Assembly: GCA_027492255.1 (NCBI GenBank)
Contig: JAPUFB010000004.1
Span: forward strand, 124,001 to 188,000
Length of the DNA: 64,000 bases
Source: Candidatus Saccharimonadota bacterium
GTDB taxonomy: Bacteria; Patescibacteriota; Saccharimonadia; Saccharimonadales; Saccharimonadaceae
Direction: 5' to 3'
Made by a program: the position numbers and the translations under genes. Position 1 is the stretch's first letter. Every line of letters starts with the position of its first letter. Shown in pieces: positions 52,378 to 61,273 of the stretch. The notes under the pieces were generated by a model. The model was not told the origin of the DNA. It worked only from the letters and a program-made list of their open reading frames with translations, and ran no database searches.

Positions 52378-53654
52378 ATACCCCTCATCTTTTTAACAAA
52401 TGCCGCGTAGTACAGCGCACTGCGTCGCGGAACACGTTTTAAATCATTATCATAGTCAATCCCAACCAATCCAAAACACGGCCATTTTCCATATGCCCAC
52501 TCGAAATTATCTGTCAAAGACCAGTAGAGATAGCCCTCGACTTTCACTCCTTTTTCAAGTGCGTTATTTACGGCGCGTATCGTACCATTCAACCATTCTT
52601 TTCGATAGCGGTCATGAACATCCGCAACCCCTGTTTCCGTCACTATCAACGGCTTCCTCCAGCGCGCAAGCCGGATAAGTACAGGTTCAAGATTATCTGG
52701 ATACATTTCCCAGCCTAGATCACTTGTTCGACGATCACTGTCCGCTTCATGATAGATATTTGCACCAAATATAAGTTTTCTTCCCTGATATGCATCAGTA
52801 AAATAGTAGTTCACCCCTATGAAGTCCATGTGTCTCCCGACATACCCAAGTGGAAGACTGTCACGCGTTTTGAGATTCCACCATACCATAAACCTCGTGA
52901 TTCTTCGGTCATCCAGCGCTACAACATGAGAATAACTCTTTACAAATCCGACTTTGAACCGCCGAGAAATCCTATGCGCACGTTGGTAAATTAATTTGTG
53001 GCCCTTTAGTAGGTTACGGTACACCCAAAAAGCTTTCCAAAGCGATCGTTTCTGCGGAGGATGCTCAAGCAGATAGTATCCGTGACTCACCACCGTATCG
53101 GGTTCATTGATTGTAACAATGAGTCGTATGTCTTTCCCTATTTCACTCAGTACTTTTTCAGCATAACGGACAAAATACTGAATATTACGCGCTTGCTCAA
53201 ACCCACCTTTTTCCGCGAACCACACAGGTACCGTCCAGTGATAAAGCGTCATGACCGGCTCGAGACCGCGTCGTTTCAGCTCATGAATATACTTCCGATA
53301 ATGTTCAATTTCGGCCGCATCCCACCTACCCTCTTCAGGTTCAATCCTCGACCATTCGATACTAAAACGAAAGGCATTCAGCGACATCTTACGGGCAATC
53401 TCAAAATCTTCTTCATAGCGATTATAATGATCTACAGCGCGTCCCGAGACATAATTATTAGGTGTCGAAGCTTGTTTTTTAATCTCTGGCCAGACTTTAA
53501 GTTCAGATTGTTTATATGAAGCCGCTTTAGCGAGTGCTCTTGCATTTTGCAACTCCCAAACACTCCAGTTGTTGTGGTTACCCCCTTCAACCTGGTGTGC
53601 ACTACTCGCTACTCCCCACAAGAAGCGTTTCGGAAATCGAAATTTCTCTGACAT
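52374..53654 (-). CDS. Glycoside hydrolase family 1 (beta-glucosidase-like)
   Basis: 426 residues, TIM barrel. N-terminal FRFPKRFLWGVASSAHQVEGGN, acid/base Glu184 in TINEP, nucleophile Glu340 in VTETG, and the sugar-binding YWSLTDNFEWAYG. Predicted to hydrolyse beta-glucosides or related disaccharides in the cytoplasm (no signal peptide). Could finish the degradation of products from the GH5 enzyme. TATACT lies 9 nt upstream of the ATG, so its mRNA leader is minimal. First gene of the GH1-YvcK-HAD operon. Confidence 0.93.
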   Translation of the reverse strand: MSEKFRFPKRFLWGVASSAHQVEGGNHNNWSVWELQNARALAKAASYKQSELKVWPEIKKQASTPNNYVSGRAVDHYNRYEEDFEIARKMSLNAFRFSIEWSRIEPEEGRWDAAEIEHYRKYIHELKRRGLEPVMTLYHWTVPVWFAEKGGFEQARNIQYFVRYAEKVLSEIGKDIRLIVTINEPDTVVSHGYYLLEHPPQKRSLWKAFWVYRNLLKGHKLIYQRAHRISRRFKVGFVKSYSHVVALDDRRITRFMVWWNLKTRDSLPLGYVGRHMDFIGVNYYFTDAYQGRKLIFGANIYHEADSDRRTSDLGWEMYPDNLEPVLIRLARWRKPLIVTETGVADVHDRYRKEWLNGTIRAVNNALEKGVKVEGYLYWSLTDNFEWAYGKWPCFGLVGIDYDNDLKRVPRRSALYYAAFVKKMRGI

Positions 53655-53827
53655 CTGATAACTAGTATACCGTATTACACAAAGGCATCGAAACGATAAG
53701 GATGATTTATAGCAACTTGCTTATGCTTGCAATAGTATCTCGAACAATCAATACTGTAGATTATTCCGTGTGAGAAGTGTGTCCACATCTCATTACGGAC
53801 GCACACGAGACTATAGGAGAGAAAAAG

Positions 53828-54184
53828 ATGACTGCTAACTCATCGTCACGCAATGCGATCCGACGAGCAACACGAGCTGCAATTCAGTTGAAGAAACAGA
53901 GGGATAAGACTCGGACAGCCTGTATCGAAGCTCTCCAGGCTTACCTCAAGGACAAGGAGGGTGCTGTTGATTTGCCACTGTCGCTGTGCAAGGCACTTCA
54001 GACCCTGTATTTCACAAATGACTCGTACTTCCTGCCCTCGCTCGAAAGATTTGTCGCCGGTATTCAGGAAAATTCGACACCGTCTAGGTTCCAGCTTACG
54101 GATGGACGTTCTGCGCGAATCGAGCTTGTCGGTAATCATGATGATACATGGGACATAGGGCTACGAGCTCTCATATCTTCATGA
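53828..54184 (+). CDS. Orphan cassette protein, 118 aa, unknown
   Basis: Basic helical N-terminus (RNAIRRATRAAIQLKKQRDKTR), then a helical middle and a beta C-terminus (FQLTDGRSARIELVGN). No family recognised. ATG 53828 is preceded by GGAGAG. Followed after 30 nt by a second gene of like size and architecture (helical half, then short beta half), suggesting but not proving that they are distant paralogues. AAG-rich codons. Confidence 0.6.
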   Translation: MTANSSSRNAIRRATRAAIQLKKQRDKTRTACIEALQAYLKDKEGAVDLPLSLCKALQTLYFTNDSYFLPSLERFVAGIQENSTPSRFQLTDGRSARIELVGNHDDTWDIGLRALISS

Positions 54185-54214
54185 AACAACCTCCGCTCTG
54201 AAAGGATTCTTCTT

Positions 54215-54622
54215 ATGCCATTCACTGATTTGCAAGAAGGTAATTTGGCGGTCATCAAAAGCAGCGCCCGTTCAATTGAAGCATCACTTGCTGCTTACTA
54301 CGTAGCCGTGGAAGTCGCCCTGGATGTCGCAAGACATACGCTCCATAGCTACCTCACGAACCTCCCGGGCGAAGTTCACACATGTGAGTTGTCTACTATC
54401 GATTGTCACCGCATCGCCAAGGTCTGGGCAGCACAGTATGCATTCAAGAATTCTGATTTCTCAGTGAGGTTGCATGCCCATGTTGACAGTCTTCTTGAGG
54501 GATCTGGTTGGATAGTCGTTATGAGTGAGACATCTGATCCGAATCCACGCAACGAACATGAGATGGAACGCCCCATCAAGATCACACTGCGACGTATTCA
54601 AGTACGTCACACCGATCAATAA
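54215..54622 (+). CDS. Orphan cassette protein, 135 aa, unknown
   Basis: Soluble protein, helical to about residue 90 (SIEASLAAYYVAVEVALDVARHTLHSYLTNLPGE) and beta after that (ITLRRIQVRHTDQ). Not recognised. AAAGGATT lies about 8 nt before the ATG. Second gene of a two-gene cassette; ends in a long bulged terminator. Shared YL-rich helix and similar length with the preceding protein. Confidence 0.6.
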   Translation: MPFTDLQEGNLAVIKSSARSIEASLAAYYVAVEVALDVARHTLHSYLTNLPGEVHTCELSTIDCHRIAKVWAAQYAFKNSDFSVRLHAHVDSLLEGSGWIVVMSETSDPNPRNEHEMERPIKITLRRIQVRHTDQ

Positions 54623-54624
54623 CT

Positions 54625-54676
54625 AGCCCTGATCCTCAAGGTTTTGAGTCCTCGACTCCCTTGTGGGATCGGGGCT
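54625..54676 (+). terminator. Long bulged terminator after the two-gene cassette
   Basis: AGCCC-T-GATCC at 54625-54635 pairs with GGATC-G-GGGCT ending at 54676, with a one-base mismatch; a short T run follows. Confidence 0.8.
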
Positions 54677-54686
54677 CTTAACCTAT

Positions 54687-56219
54687 TTAGGACAGTTGTA
54701 TCACGTCTTCCCCGAAATGTTTTTGTAAGCGTAATATAATTGATCGCTCATGTCGACCAAATTTTTTACTCAATTTCTTCAGAGGTACGCCATTTTGAAA
54801 GTCGCTTTTAAGTTTGATATCTTGTTCGTCCGTCCATGGTTTATAGGCATTTGGATGTTTCTCGCGCATCTTTTCGAGGCGCTCTGTCCAACTACTTGCC
54901 TTTTTATCTTTATCGGCCGCTTTTTTATTCTCATTCTTCTGACGTTTTACTGCTTGATCACGAAGATATTCGAATCTTGCATGGTCATCTGCCGCTTTCT
55001 CGCGCAGTCCTTCATCAATCTTAAGCGCTTCCTCGCTAACCTTGAGCGCCATTTGATTTATACCCACAAGACTAAGGCCGTCTAATGAACGAACGCGACT
55101 CAGCGCCACGTAGCCCATACCCTCAACGAATGCTTTACGCAGATCAATCCGCGCAGCATCGAGCGTCATCCCCTGGCTCTTATGGACGGTGATTGCCCAG
55201 GCTAGACGTAGTGGAATCTGACTGAGACTCGCCCGTTTCTTGTCACCATCACGTAGTTCCCATGTGTCAAGCTTCATTGTTACTTTACGGCCGTTTAAAA
55301 ATTCTACTACTGGAAAATCTGTCAACTTTTCAAATTCTACCACTGTTCCAATACTACCGTTAACGTATTTCCGCTCCAGGCTGTTTTTAATTGCCATCAC
55401 CAATGCGCCCTTTTTTAGGACTAGCTTTTCTTGAGCTATACAGGATCGCATTAACGTCGCAACGTAATTCTCCTTCCCTGTTGTTGTTGCGGTGTATGTA
55501 TGTGTTTCTCCGTCAAGTGCTCGTAATTTTTGTTCATTGAGACGATCGACATCGATATTCATTGTATGTAGTTCGGTTATCTCGCGTGGCCCAAGTGACG
55601 CGTCTATGCGAGTCAGAAGGGATTCTGCATGTCTTCTGCGGAGGTCACCCTGTCGCATAGAATTAAGAATATCGAGCAATACAGCATCATCCTGACGGTG
55701 CTGTTCAGCAAGGTAACATATAACTGGATTAAGCTTCTCCCAGGCCTCAGAATTGACGACAAAGCCTCCTCCGCGCGAATCATGTCGATTAACTGGAGGT
55801 AATTGAAAAAAATCACCACAGAGTACTACTTGTATACCACCAAAAGGACGAGGATCTTCACGAACTCTGCGAGCCACTAATTCGACCATATCAAGCCTAT
55901 AATCGTGAAGCATACTCACCTCATCAATAATAAGTACATCAGTTGTCTCGATGATATCGCGCCGGCTCTTGAGAAGATAGTCTTCAAAATCTTCTGGTAG
56001 TTCGTCATGAACCCCAATGCCACTCCAAGCATGGATCGTATTACCACCAATGTGTGTTGCTGCAAGCCCGGTTGTTGCGGTTACTGACACATGTTTGCCA
56101 GCCTTTTTTGCCGCTCGAATAAATTCATTGAGAACATATGTTTTACCTGACCCAGCCGGCCCAGTCAGTAGAACATTCTCCCCCGAAAGTAGTATCTCCA
56201 GCGCTAAGAGTTGATCCAT
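54687..56219 (-). CDS. PIF1-like/RecD2-like helicase with C-terminal DNA-binding segment
   Basis: 510 residues of SF1B type. Walker A GPAGSGKT near residue 20, motif Ia TATTGLAATHIGG, Walker B IIDEVSML, CGDFFQLPPV, and the final helicase motifs WAITVHKSQGMT and VALSRVRS. The last 60 residues (WTDEQDIKLKSDFQNGVPLKKLSKKFGRHERS) form a Myb-like or helix-turn-helix segment not standard in PIF1. TATACT lies 7 nt before the ATG, with TTGTAA 18 nt further up, so a leaderless mRNA is predicted. Confidence 0.9.
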   Translation of the reverse strand: MDQLLALEILLSGENVLLTGPAGSGKTYVLNEFIRAAKKAGKHVSVTATTGLAATHIGGNTIHAWSGIGVHDELPEDFEDYLLKSRRDIIETTDVLIIDEVSMLHDYRLDMVELVARRVREDPRPFGGIQVVLCGDFFQLPPVNRHDSRGGGFVVNSEAWEKLNPVICYLAEQHRQDDAVLLDILNSMRQGDLRRRHAESLLTRIDASLGPREITELHTMNIDVDRLNEQKLRALDGETHTYTATTTGKENYVATLMRSCIAQEKLVLKKGALVMAIKNSLERKYVNGSIGTVVEFEKLTDFPVVEFLNGRKVTMKLDTWELRDGDKKRASLSQIPLRLAWAITVHKSQGMTLDAARIDLRKAFVEGMGYVALSRVRSLDGLSLVGINQMALKVSEEALKIDEGLREKAADDHARFEYLRDQAVKRQKNENKKAADKDKKASSWTERLEKMREKHPNAYKPWTDEQDIKLKSDFQNGVPLKKLSKKFGRHERSIILRLQKHFGEDVIQLS

Positions 56220-56250
56220 TACTCTTAGTATAGCGTCAAGCAGGTATGGC

Positions 56251-56781
56251 TTACAAATTTCTTACGGGAGGCAGGAGTTTGATTTCATCGACAATGAATT
56301 TGTCAGTATCACTAAGATAACGGAGACGAACATAGTGTTCGGCCCGCCAATAATTACCCTCTTTTGTTTTATAGACAACATCACTGTTACGTACTGTTTG
56401 GGAGTCCCATAACGGACCGGAGTATAATAAATATTCGCGCGATTCCCCGCCATAAAGAAAGTTGTCTAGTTCCTTTTTTTGATCAAGCAGTACGACTTTA
56501 TCGAGCTCTACTTCTTCACGACTATGGTTGAGGATATGCCCATAGACATCCATATGATCACCATCGATATGGCAATTAACGGAAACGATTTCAATCAACG
56601 GTGGCGTTTCTTCGACAGCAGGCTCTTTGGAGGTGTCTACCTCGTTAATATTCTCATCTTGGTTATCGTCATCACGTCCATCGATAACCTCCTGCTCATC
56701 AACTTCACGAGTATCTATATCAGAGTCTTTGAAGGCCGGCTCGCCCACCAATAACCGGCGTGCGACACTCCAAAACCCCAT
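56251..56781 (-). CDS. Hypothetical protein with possible FxLYD-like beta domain, 176 aa
   Basis: N-terminal 60 residues are very acidic and Asp/Glu-rich (disordered); residues about 70-170 form a beta-sandwich-like domain (IEIVSVNCHIDGDHMDVYGHILNHSREEVELDKVVLLDQKKELD) that recalls FxLYD repeats. No signal peptide or membrane segment. It begins 1 nt after the excalibur protein gene, so the two are co-transcribed. Confidence 0.55.
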   Translation of the reverse strand: MGFWSVARRLLVGEPAFKDSDIDTREVDEQEVIDGRDDDNQDENINEVDTSKEPAVEETPPLIEIVSVNCHIDGDHMDVYGHILNHSREEVELDKVVLLDQKKELDNFLYGGESREYLLYSGPLWDSQTVRNSDVVYKTKEGNYWRAEHYVRLRYLSDTDKFIVDEIKLLPPVRNL

Positions 56782-56782
56782 A

Positions 56783-57355
56783 TTATCGCTCGCAGGCTAC
56801 GCCGTCACCATCACGGTCAAGTTTTGCTTGATAGGACGAATCAGCTTTCGCGATATTGAAGACGCCGGCATTAAAGGCCTCTGTACAGTTTGCAAATTGA
56901 CGGCCATTTGTAGGCTCGCTCGATGTACGATCCTTGACATTACTGAGCGCACCGTTTGACACTTGGCCATCTGTTGAATCAACAGGTACCTGGCTGTTCA
57001 CATAACCAAGACCAGCACCAAACCACGCCACGGTGATAACACTAAGGATTGCGAATGCTGGGCTTTTCTTGAAACCTTCTGGATCTCGAGCCCACATAAT
57101 AGCCATAATCGTGAGAGGGATAAACGGCAACACCACTAGCCAGAGTAAGTATCCGAGAACAATCCTCTTGGTTTTTGACCAATTCTGATATTTATACTTA
57201 GTAAATGGTAAACGGCTCAGGAGGTAGTCCGCTCCGCGAAGAAAGATGCCTTTTTTCTCACCTACTGTCGTAACAGGTGCTGTATGTGCTTGTGTTTCTA
57301 CGGTCTGTGATGAACCGCTCTGCCCTGCAGTGTAACGATGAACTTGCTTAGCCAT
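56783..57355 (-). CDS. Membrane protein with C-terminal excalibur domain
   Basis: 190 residues. Two hydrophobic segments (about 63-87 and 97-117) separate a polar N-terminus from a C-terminal excalibur domain: FANCTEAFNAGV...DRDGDGVACE, with the Ca-binding Asp loop and two Cys that may form a disulphide. Excalibur domains occur on the surface of Gram-positive bacteria, sometimes fused to nucleases. GAAGGAG precedes the ATG. First gene of a two-gene operon. Confidence 0.75.
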   Translation of the reverse strand: MAKQVHRYTAGQSGSSQTVETQAHTAPVTTVGEKKGIFLRGADYLLSRLPFTKYKYQNWSKTKRIVLGYLLWLVVLPFIPLTIMAIMWARDPEGFKKSPAFAILSVITVAWFGAGLGYVNSQVPVDSTDGQVSNGALSNVKDRTSSEPTNGRQFANCTEAFNAGVFNIAKADSSYQAKLDRDGDGVACER

Positions 57356-57449
57356 TCCATAAACTCCTTCAATTAGTATTTCTTAAAATCGAGTATACTC
57401 GTGCTAACAGTAGTAGGCAATGGGATTTCTTCGATTGCGAAAGAACTAT

Positions 57450-58196
57450 TTATTTTTTCTTGAAACCCCTAAAAGCATTTACAACAAGCTGGGTTGAAAT
57501 ACGATCTAATTCTTTACTACGACCTTTTTTCTTCCCTTTAGCTTTTTTATTTGACAGTTCTTTTTGTCGTTTCATCTCTCCATCTATCTCTGCTGCTAAA
57601 TAGTTAAGCGCGGGGAAAAATGCAGCATAACCCTGTATGTTATATTTTGGCTTTTCTGGTACTAATTTTTTCAATTTTGCTTTAGCCTTCTTTGATAATT
57701 CGGGATCCATATCCTCATATTCTCGATGAGGAAGAATGACTGCTTGAACAGGAATTAATTCTGCTATAAATGTTAACCAAGCACCAATATCATCCTCGTC
57801 ATCAGGTCTCTGACTGGTATCGATTCTTTCTATTTCCCCAGGATTAACATTTCGAAGATCGACGACAAAACCCTCTTGCACATCACCTGTATATGGCTCG
57901 TACGTTCTCATGAGGCCAAACCCGTCGATAACGTCCGCACCCTTAATGCCCCTCCACCTGTTATCAGCAACAAGATTTCCAGCAAGTAGCAATCTGCCTT
58001 TTTCATCAACTAACAACATAGAATCCTTTTCGCTGGAATAATCATTGTCAACTTTCATAGGAAGTACGTAGGGTACATCAGGCTCTATATCGCGAACTTC
58101 TTTTTCAATCCATCTCTCGGGTATATATACTTCCCTACTAACATGAATAGTAGGTGTGTCTTTTTCTTTTGCTACATCTTGTGGTATATCAGCCAT
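57450..58196 (-). CDS. Hypothetical protein, 248 aa
   Basis: Soluble, Lys-rich at the C-terminus (KKAKGKKKGRSKELDRIS). ATG 58196 is selected because GGAGGG is 4-9 nt upstream; an in-frame GTG 48 nt before it lacks this. The middle contains LLVDEKGRLLLAGN and a Glu/Asp-rich region. No domain recognised. Stands alone on the minus strand between the excalibur gene and the divergent 58387 cassette. Confidence 0.6.
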   Translation of the reverse strand: MADIPQDVAKEKDTPTIHVSREVYIPERWIEKEVRDIEPDVPYVLPMKVDNDYSSEKDSMLLVDEKGRLLLAGNLVADNRWRGIKGADVIDGFGLMRTYEPYTGDVQEGFVVDLRNVNPGEIERIDTSQRPDDEDDIGAWLTFIAELIPVQAVILPHREYEDMDPELSKKAKAKLKKLVPEKPKYNIQGYAAFFPALNYLAAEIDGEMKRQKELSNKKAKGKKKGRSKELDRISTQLVVNAFRGFKKK

Positions 58197-58304
58197 ACGC
58201 CCTCCGGTATATCCCTCGTATAAATATTGGTCTTCAGCCCCCACCGAATTGATTTATTTTACTATAGCATTAATCAAGTATTAATACGAAGAATATTCTC
58301 ATAT

Positions 58305-58333
58305 TTGACACTGTAAATTTTCCTCCCTATACT
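58305..58333 (+). promoter_or_regulatory. Consensus promoter of the 58387 cassette
   Basis: TTGACA (58305-58310), 17-nt spacer, TATACT (58328-58333). Confidence 0.88.
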
Positions 58334-58386
58334 CCTTCCTAGTGGGCCGCCCGGTCCATTTTCTGCTCACAGAAAGAGGTTGTTCC

Positions 58387-58665
58387 ATGGCTCGACGAGC
58401 AACCGTCAGGACTGGTAAGCACCGGTTTATGTATGTTCGTCGCTCACCGACTGGTAACCCTCGTACCTTCTTGGCACTCATTGAGAGAATCGAGGGGGTA
58501 CCGAACAGCAATACTCAGGTCGTCGGTAAGGATATTGTCATCGGTGTTCCCCCTGGCTATTCGGTCGATGAGGTACGTACAACGATCATTAGCGGTCTCA
58601 CCGAACTCGGCTACGACGTTCATCACGGACATCGCCCCCGACCCACCCCACTCCCCGTCCGTTAA
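58387..58665 (+). CDS. Orphan cassette protein, 92 aa, unknown
   Basis: Basic protein (MARRATVRTGKHRFMYVRRSPTG...) with a beta-alpha-beta look and Pro/His/Arg-rich end. Not recognised; nucleic-acid binding is possible. Shine-Dalgarno AGAAAGAGG about 8 nt upstream. Promoter to TAA spans only about 360 nt. A 14-bp terminator stem starts at the last base of the stop codon. One of the cleanest cassettes in the window. Confidence 0.65.
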   Translation: MARRATVRTGKHRFMYVRRSPTGNPRTFLALIERIEGVPNSNTQVVGKDIVIGVPPGYSVDEVRTTIISGLTELGYDVHHGHRPRPTPLPVR

Positions 58666-58706
58666 CGAATGAACCCCGTCTCGTTAGTGAGGCGGGGTTC
58701 ATTCGT
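58665..58706. terminator. 14-bp terminator starting at the stop codon
   Basis: ACGAATGAACCCCG at 58665-58678 pairs perfectly with 58693-58706. It may also serve the convergent FKBP gene. Confidence 0.9.
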
Positions 58707-58724
58707 GTAGTGATAGATTCATTA

Positions 58725-59108
58725 TTATCCGTTTCTTGGTATAGCAACAAGATCGATATCAAACACAAGATCGCTATTGGCGGGGATATTTTTTGCTGGA
58801 CTACTTGAACCGTAGGCCATCTCTGCCGGTATAACGAGTCTGCGCGTTCCGCCTACTTTCATACCCGGCACTCCTTTGGTCCAGCCAGCGATAACCTGAT
58901 GTAAGCCAAATGTTATAGCTTTACCAAAATCAAAACTGCTCTGAAAAATTATTCCATTCTTCACAAGTGCACCAGTATAGTGTGCCGTTATAGTCGCGCC
59001 TGGTTTCACTTCTTCGCCTGTTCCGACCTCAACATCCGTAACCTCAAGCTCTGTAACCGCTTCACTGCGCGGCTCAAAGTTATGTAATTTTGTTCCTTCG
59101 TATGCCAT
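58725..59108 (-). CDS. FKBP-type peptidyl-prolyl isomerase
   Basis: 127 residues from ATG 59108 (AAGGAG upstream). One FKBP domain: GATITAHYTGALVKNGIIFQSSFD, VIAGWTKGVPGMKVGGTRRLVIPAEMAYG, NSDLVFDIDLVAI. Catalyses Xaa-Pro cis-trans isomerisation; no signal peptide, so cytoplasmic. Starts 1 nt after the stop of the 135-aa gene, so in an operon with it. The Tyr, Phe, Trp and Tyr of the active pocket are present. Confidence 0.93.
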   Translation of the reverse strand: MAYEGTKLHNFEPRSEAVTELEVTDVEVGTGEEVKPGATITAHYTGALVKNGIIFQSSFDFGKAITFGLHQVIAGWTKGVPGMKVGGTRRLVIPAEMAYGSSSPAKNIPANSDLVFDIDLVAIPRNG

Positions 59109-59109
59109 G

Positions 59110-59517
59110 TTATTTCTCCTTATTACTGAAAATATCACTGAGTGGCTTAAGCGCATCCATCGGATCAAACGGCGGAAGCTCTTCTATCGCAACGTAAGTA
59201 TCTTCCGAATCAACATATACACTAACCGGTGAATGCAGTTCGACGTAGTTTTGTGCTATTCTTTGCGGCGTATTTGTTTCATCACTCTCATACATCTTTC
59301 CGTCATCAGTTATCACCTGAAATATCACATGTTCAGGAAACCCGATTCCTGACGATCCGTCTAGTAGTGATGAAAATGATAGATCAACTTCAAAACGCTT
59401 TTTGGTCGTAAATCCATTCACGACACCGTGGTATTTTTGTCCGCTCGAAAGAAGTCTTTCGATCACTTTTGTGCGACGCTTGTCGTGTGATGCTCGACGA
59501 ATATTTCTCATTTGCAT
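59110..59517 (-). CDS. Hypothetical protein, 135 aa
   Basis: Basic N-terminus (MRNIRRASHDKRRTKVIERLLS), beta-rich middle (KYHGVVNGFTTKKRFEVDLSF) and acidic end. Not recognised. TATACT at 59525-59530 lies 7 nt before the ATG on the minus strand, predicting a leaderless transcript. First gene of a two-gene unit with the FKBP. Confidence 0.6.
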   Translation of the reverse strand: MQMRNIRRASHDKRRTKVIERLLSSGQKYHGVVNGFTTKKRFEVDLSFSSLLDGSSGIGFPEHVIFQVITDDGKMYESDETNTPQRIAQNYVELHSPVSVYVDSEDTYVAIEELPPFDPMDALKPLSDIFSNKEK

Positions 59518-59565
59518 GCACTCAAGTATATCACTTGGCGTATTCTGATTTTTGCTCGTAGTGCC

Positions 59566-60021
59566 TTATGCGGCTTGTTGTAACTGCTCTTCAGTATTTT
59601 GTGATTCATTGACAACTTCTGGTTTTTTCTCGACGATAGCACCAAAATCGTTTTTGATCTCTCGTCTATGCTTCTCGAACCACGACATATACATAGCTAC
59701 TGCAGCTTTATCCGCCAAACCCTTAGCACGCTCATGTATATCTTGAGCTGCTTCAGCAAGTGTACATACAGTGTCTTGATGCTTTACTATTCTCACCATA
59801 TCCTGACTCGTCATCGCCTCTTGGAATGTAAGTAGGGGTGTCATGTATTCTATCCCCTTCTCGCTGTGATCCTCAGATAGATATTCGGGATGCATTTCCA
59901 GAAAATAATTCCATAATTGCTCAATATATGGATAAACGTGTGTCTGTTCATAGCTGTCGTGCTCGCGCGAAGTGCCCATGGCACCTTCAGTATTTATCAA
60001 TTCGAATCTCGGTAATGGCAT
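59566..60021 (-). CDS. Hypothetical helical protein, 151 aa
   Basis: Soluble, mostly helical, with acidic surface and a Gln-rich end (ESQNTEEQLQQAA). Motif-like YPYIEQLWNYFLEMHPEYLSED. No family recognised. Shine-Dalgarno GAGGAG 6 nt upstream. Flanked by AT-rich gaps, thus probably monocistronic. Confidence 0.6.
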   Translation of the reverse strand: MPLPRFELINTEGAMGTSREHDSYEQTHVYPYIEQLWNYFLEMHPEYLSEDHSEKGIEYMTPLLTFQEAMTSQDMVRIVKHQDTVCTLAEAAQDIHERAKGLADKAAVAMYMSWFEKHRREIKNDFGAIVEKKPEVVNESQNTEEQLQQAA

Positions 60022-60146
60022 AGTAACTCCTCAGTCGGTGTTAGTTTTATCTTAACCGTTATGTTTCGTATAATACCATATCTCATTTGCTCACAAAACT
60101 AGATTATGACAATTTACTACATCCTAAATTACAATTACTAAAGTTA

Positions 60147-60593
60147 TTACCCTATGTCCACTCTATGTTGAGAATATTCCCAGATACGTCTTTCTGTTGC
60201 TTTCTGTGAGTTTTTGAAAATATCAGGATCCATAAATGCTACCTCATCACCATCATCGCCTGCACTAAATTCCATTTCTTGTGGTATAAGTTCAAATATG
60301 AGTCGTATCTGATAAAACCCGTGCTCATCGAGATATTTAGGTTCATCTGTATCGATAATATGCCACGTAAAATTACCCGCTAAGTTCACTTCTTCCTTGA
60401 GTTCACGAGCTAAACCCTGTTCAAATTCTTCACCATGATCGAGACCGCCGCCCGGTAAATCCCACCAGTCCCTGTTTGTCTCCTTTACGACAAGAACCTC
60501 GTCTTTCTCGTTTCGTATCAATGCTTTAAGTGAAATCCTGTACAGATAATCCGTTCTGCGCCCTTTTTTACCAGTTTCGATAACTCCGTGCAT
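60147..60593 (-). CDS. Nudix hydrolase
   Basis: 148 residues from ATG 60593, with AGGAAGG 6 nt upstream; an overlapping GTG two codons earlier is too close to the Shine-Dalgarno. Nudix box GGGLDHGEEFEQGLARELKEEVNL is intact. WWDLPGG precedes it. Hydrolyses nucleoside diphosphate-linked compounds such as oxidised dNTPs, ADP-sugars or cap-like ends; the exact substrate is unknown. Confidence 0.92.
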   Translation of the reverse strand: MHGVIETGKKGRRTDYLYRISLKALIRNEKDEVLVVKETNRDWWDLPGGGLDHGEEFEQGLARELKEEVNLAGNFTWHIIDTDEPKYLDEHGFYQIRLIFELIPQEMEFSAGDDGDEVAFMDPDIFKNSQKATERRIWEYSQHRVDIG

Positions 60594-60710
60594 ATTCACC
60601 CTTCCTACTTAATATTATTGTCTCTTTTTGATTTTCCTGAATTTATCGATATTTCCTAGGATTCTTTTGGAGAACTTCCCCTGATGAGTCGTCGTAAGTT
60701 TAATATCTCC

Positions 60711-61271
60711 TCACTTTATTTTTTCTTTATTCCTAACCATAGCCGGTTTGGTTTTCTTTCCACGATCCTTAACCTTGGCTGTAGGAATATAATCTTTAAT
60801 GTCTTTAATGGAAAATCTCAATATATCAAGCCATGTTTCTTTCCTAAATGACGAGGCATTGTGACCAAGATCTATCCTAATCTGAACTGTTAACTCAGCA
60901 AGGAGCTTACGCCCTCGAAGCACTAATATATCTGGATTACTATCCGTGTAATAATGTTGCATCAAATCGCCAAAACTCTTAATCACCTCAGGCGATGCAT
61001 AATAAGCGGCTTCTTTGAATTTATCTTGTATCATACCGCGTAAATCATCGTAGTTATCATCATGACGATCATACTTTCCATCAATCATATCTCCCATGAA
61101 GGAAAGTAAGTCTTTATAAAAGCTCATTTTCTTAGCATTTAAGCTATCTCTCAGTTTTAGGTTTAGTTCATTTGCTTTCTGTAATCGATTACCCCATAAA
61201 ACAGTTACTAGCGTGGTGGTCGCCGCAATGACTGAGGTAACGATCGGAACGATAACCTGCCAGTTATCCAT
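60711..61271 (-). CDS. Membrane-anchored hypothetical protein, 186 aa
   Basis: N-terminal membrane segment (about 5-27), then a helical, likely coiled-coil cytoplasmic domain (GNRLQKANELNLKLRDSLNAKKMSFYKDLLSFMGDM) and a basic Lys-rich tail. No family recognised. Lies 2 nt downstream of glyS on the same strand, so probably co-transcribed with it. Confidence 0.6.
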   Translation of the reverse strand: MDNWQVIVPIVTSVIAATTTLVTVLWGNRLQKANELNLKLRDSLNAKKMSFYKDLLSFMGDMIDGKYDRHDDNYDDLRGMIQDKFKEAAYYASPEVIKSFGDLMQHYYTDSNPDILVLRGRKLLAELTVQIRIDLGHNASSFRKETWLDILRFSIKDIKDYIPTAKVKDRGKKTKPAMVRNKEKIK

Positions 61272-61273
61272 AG

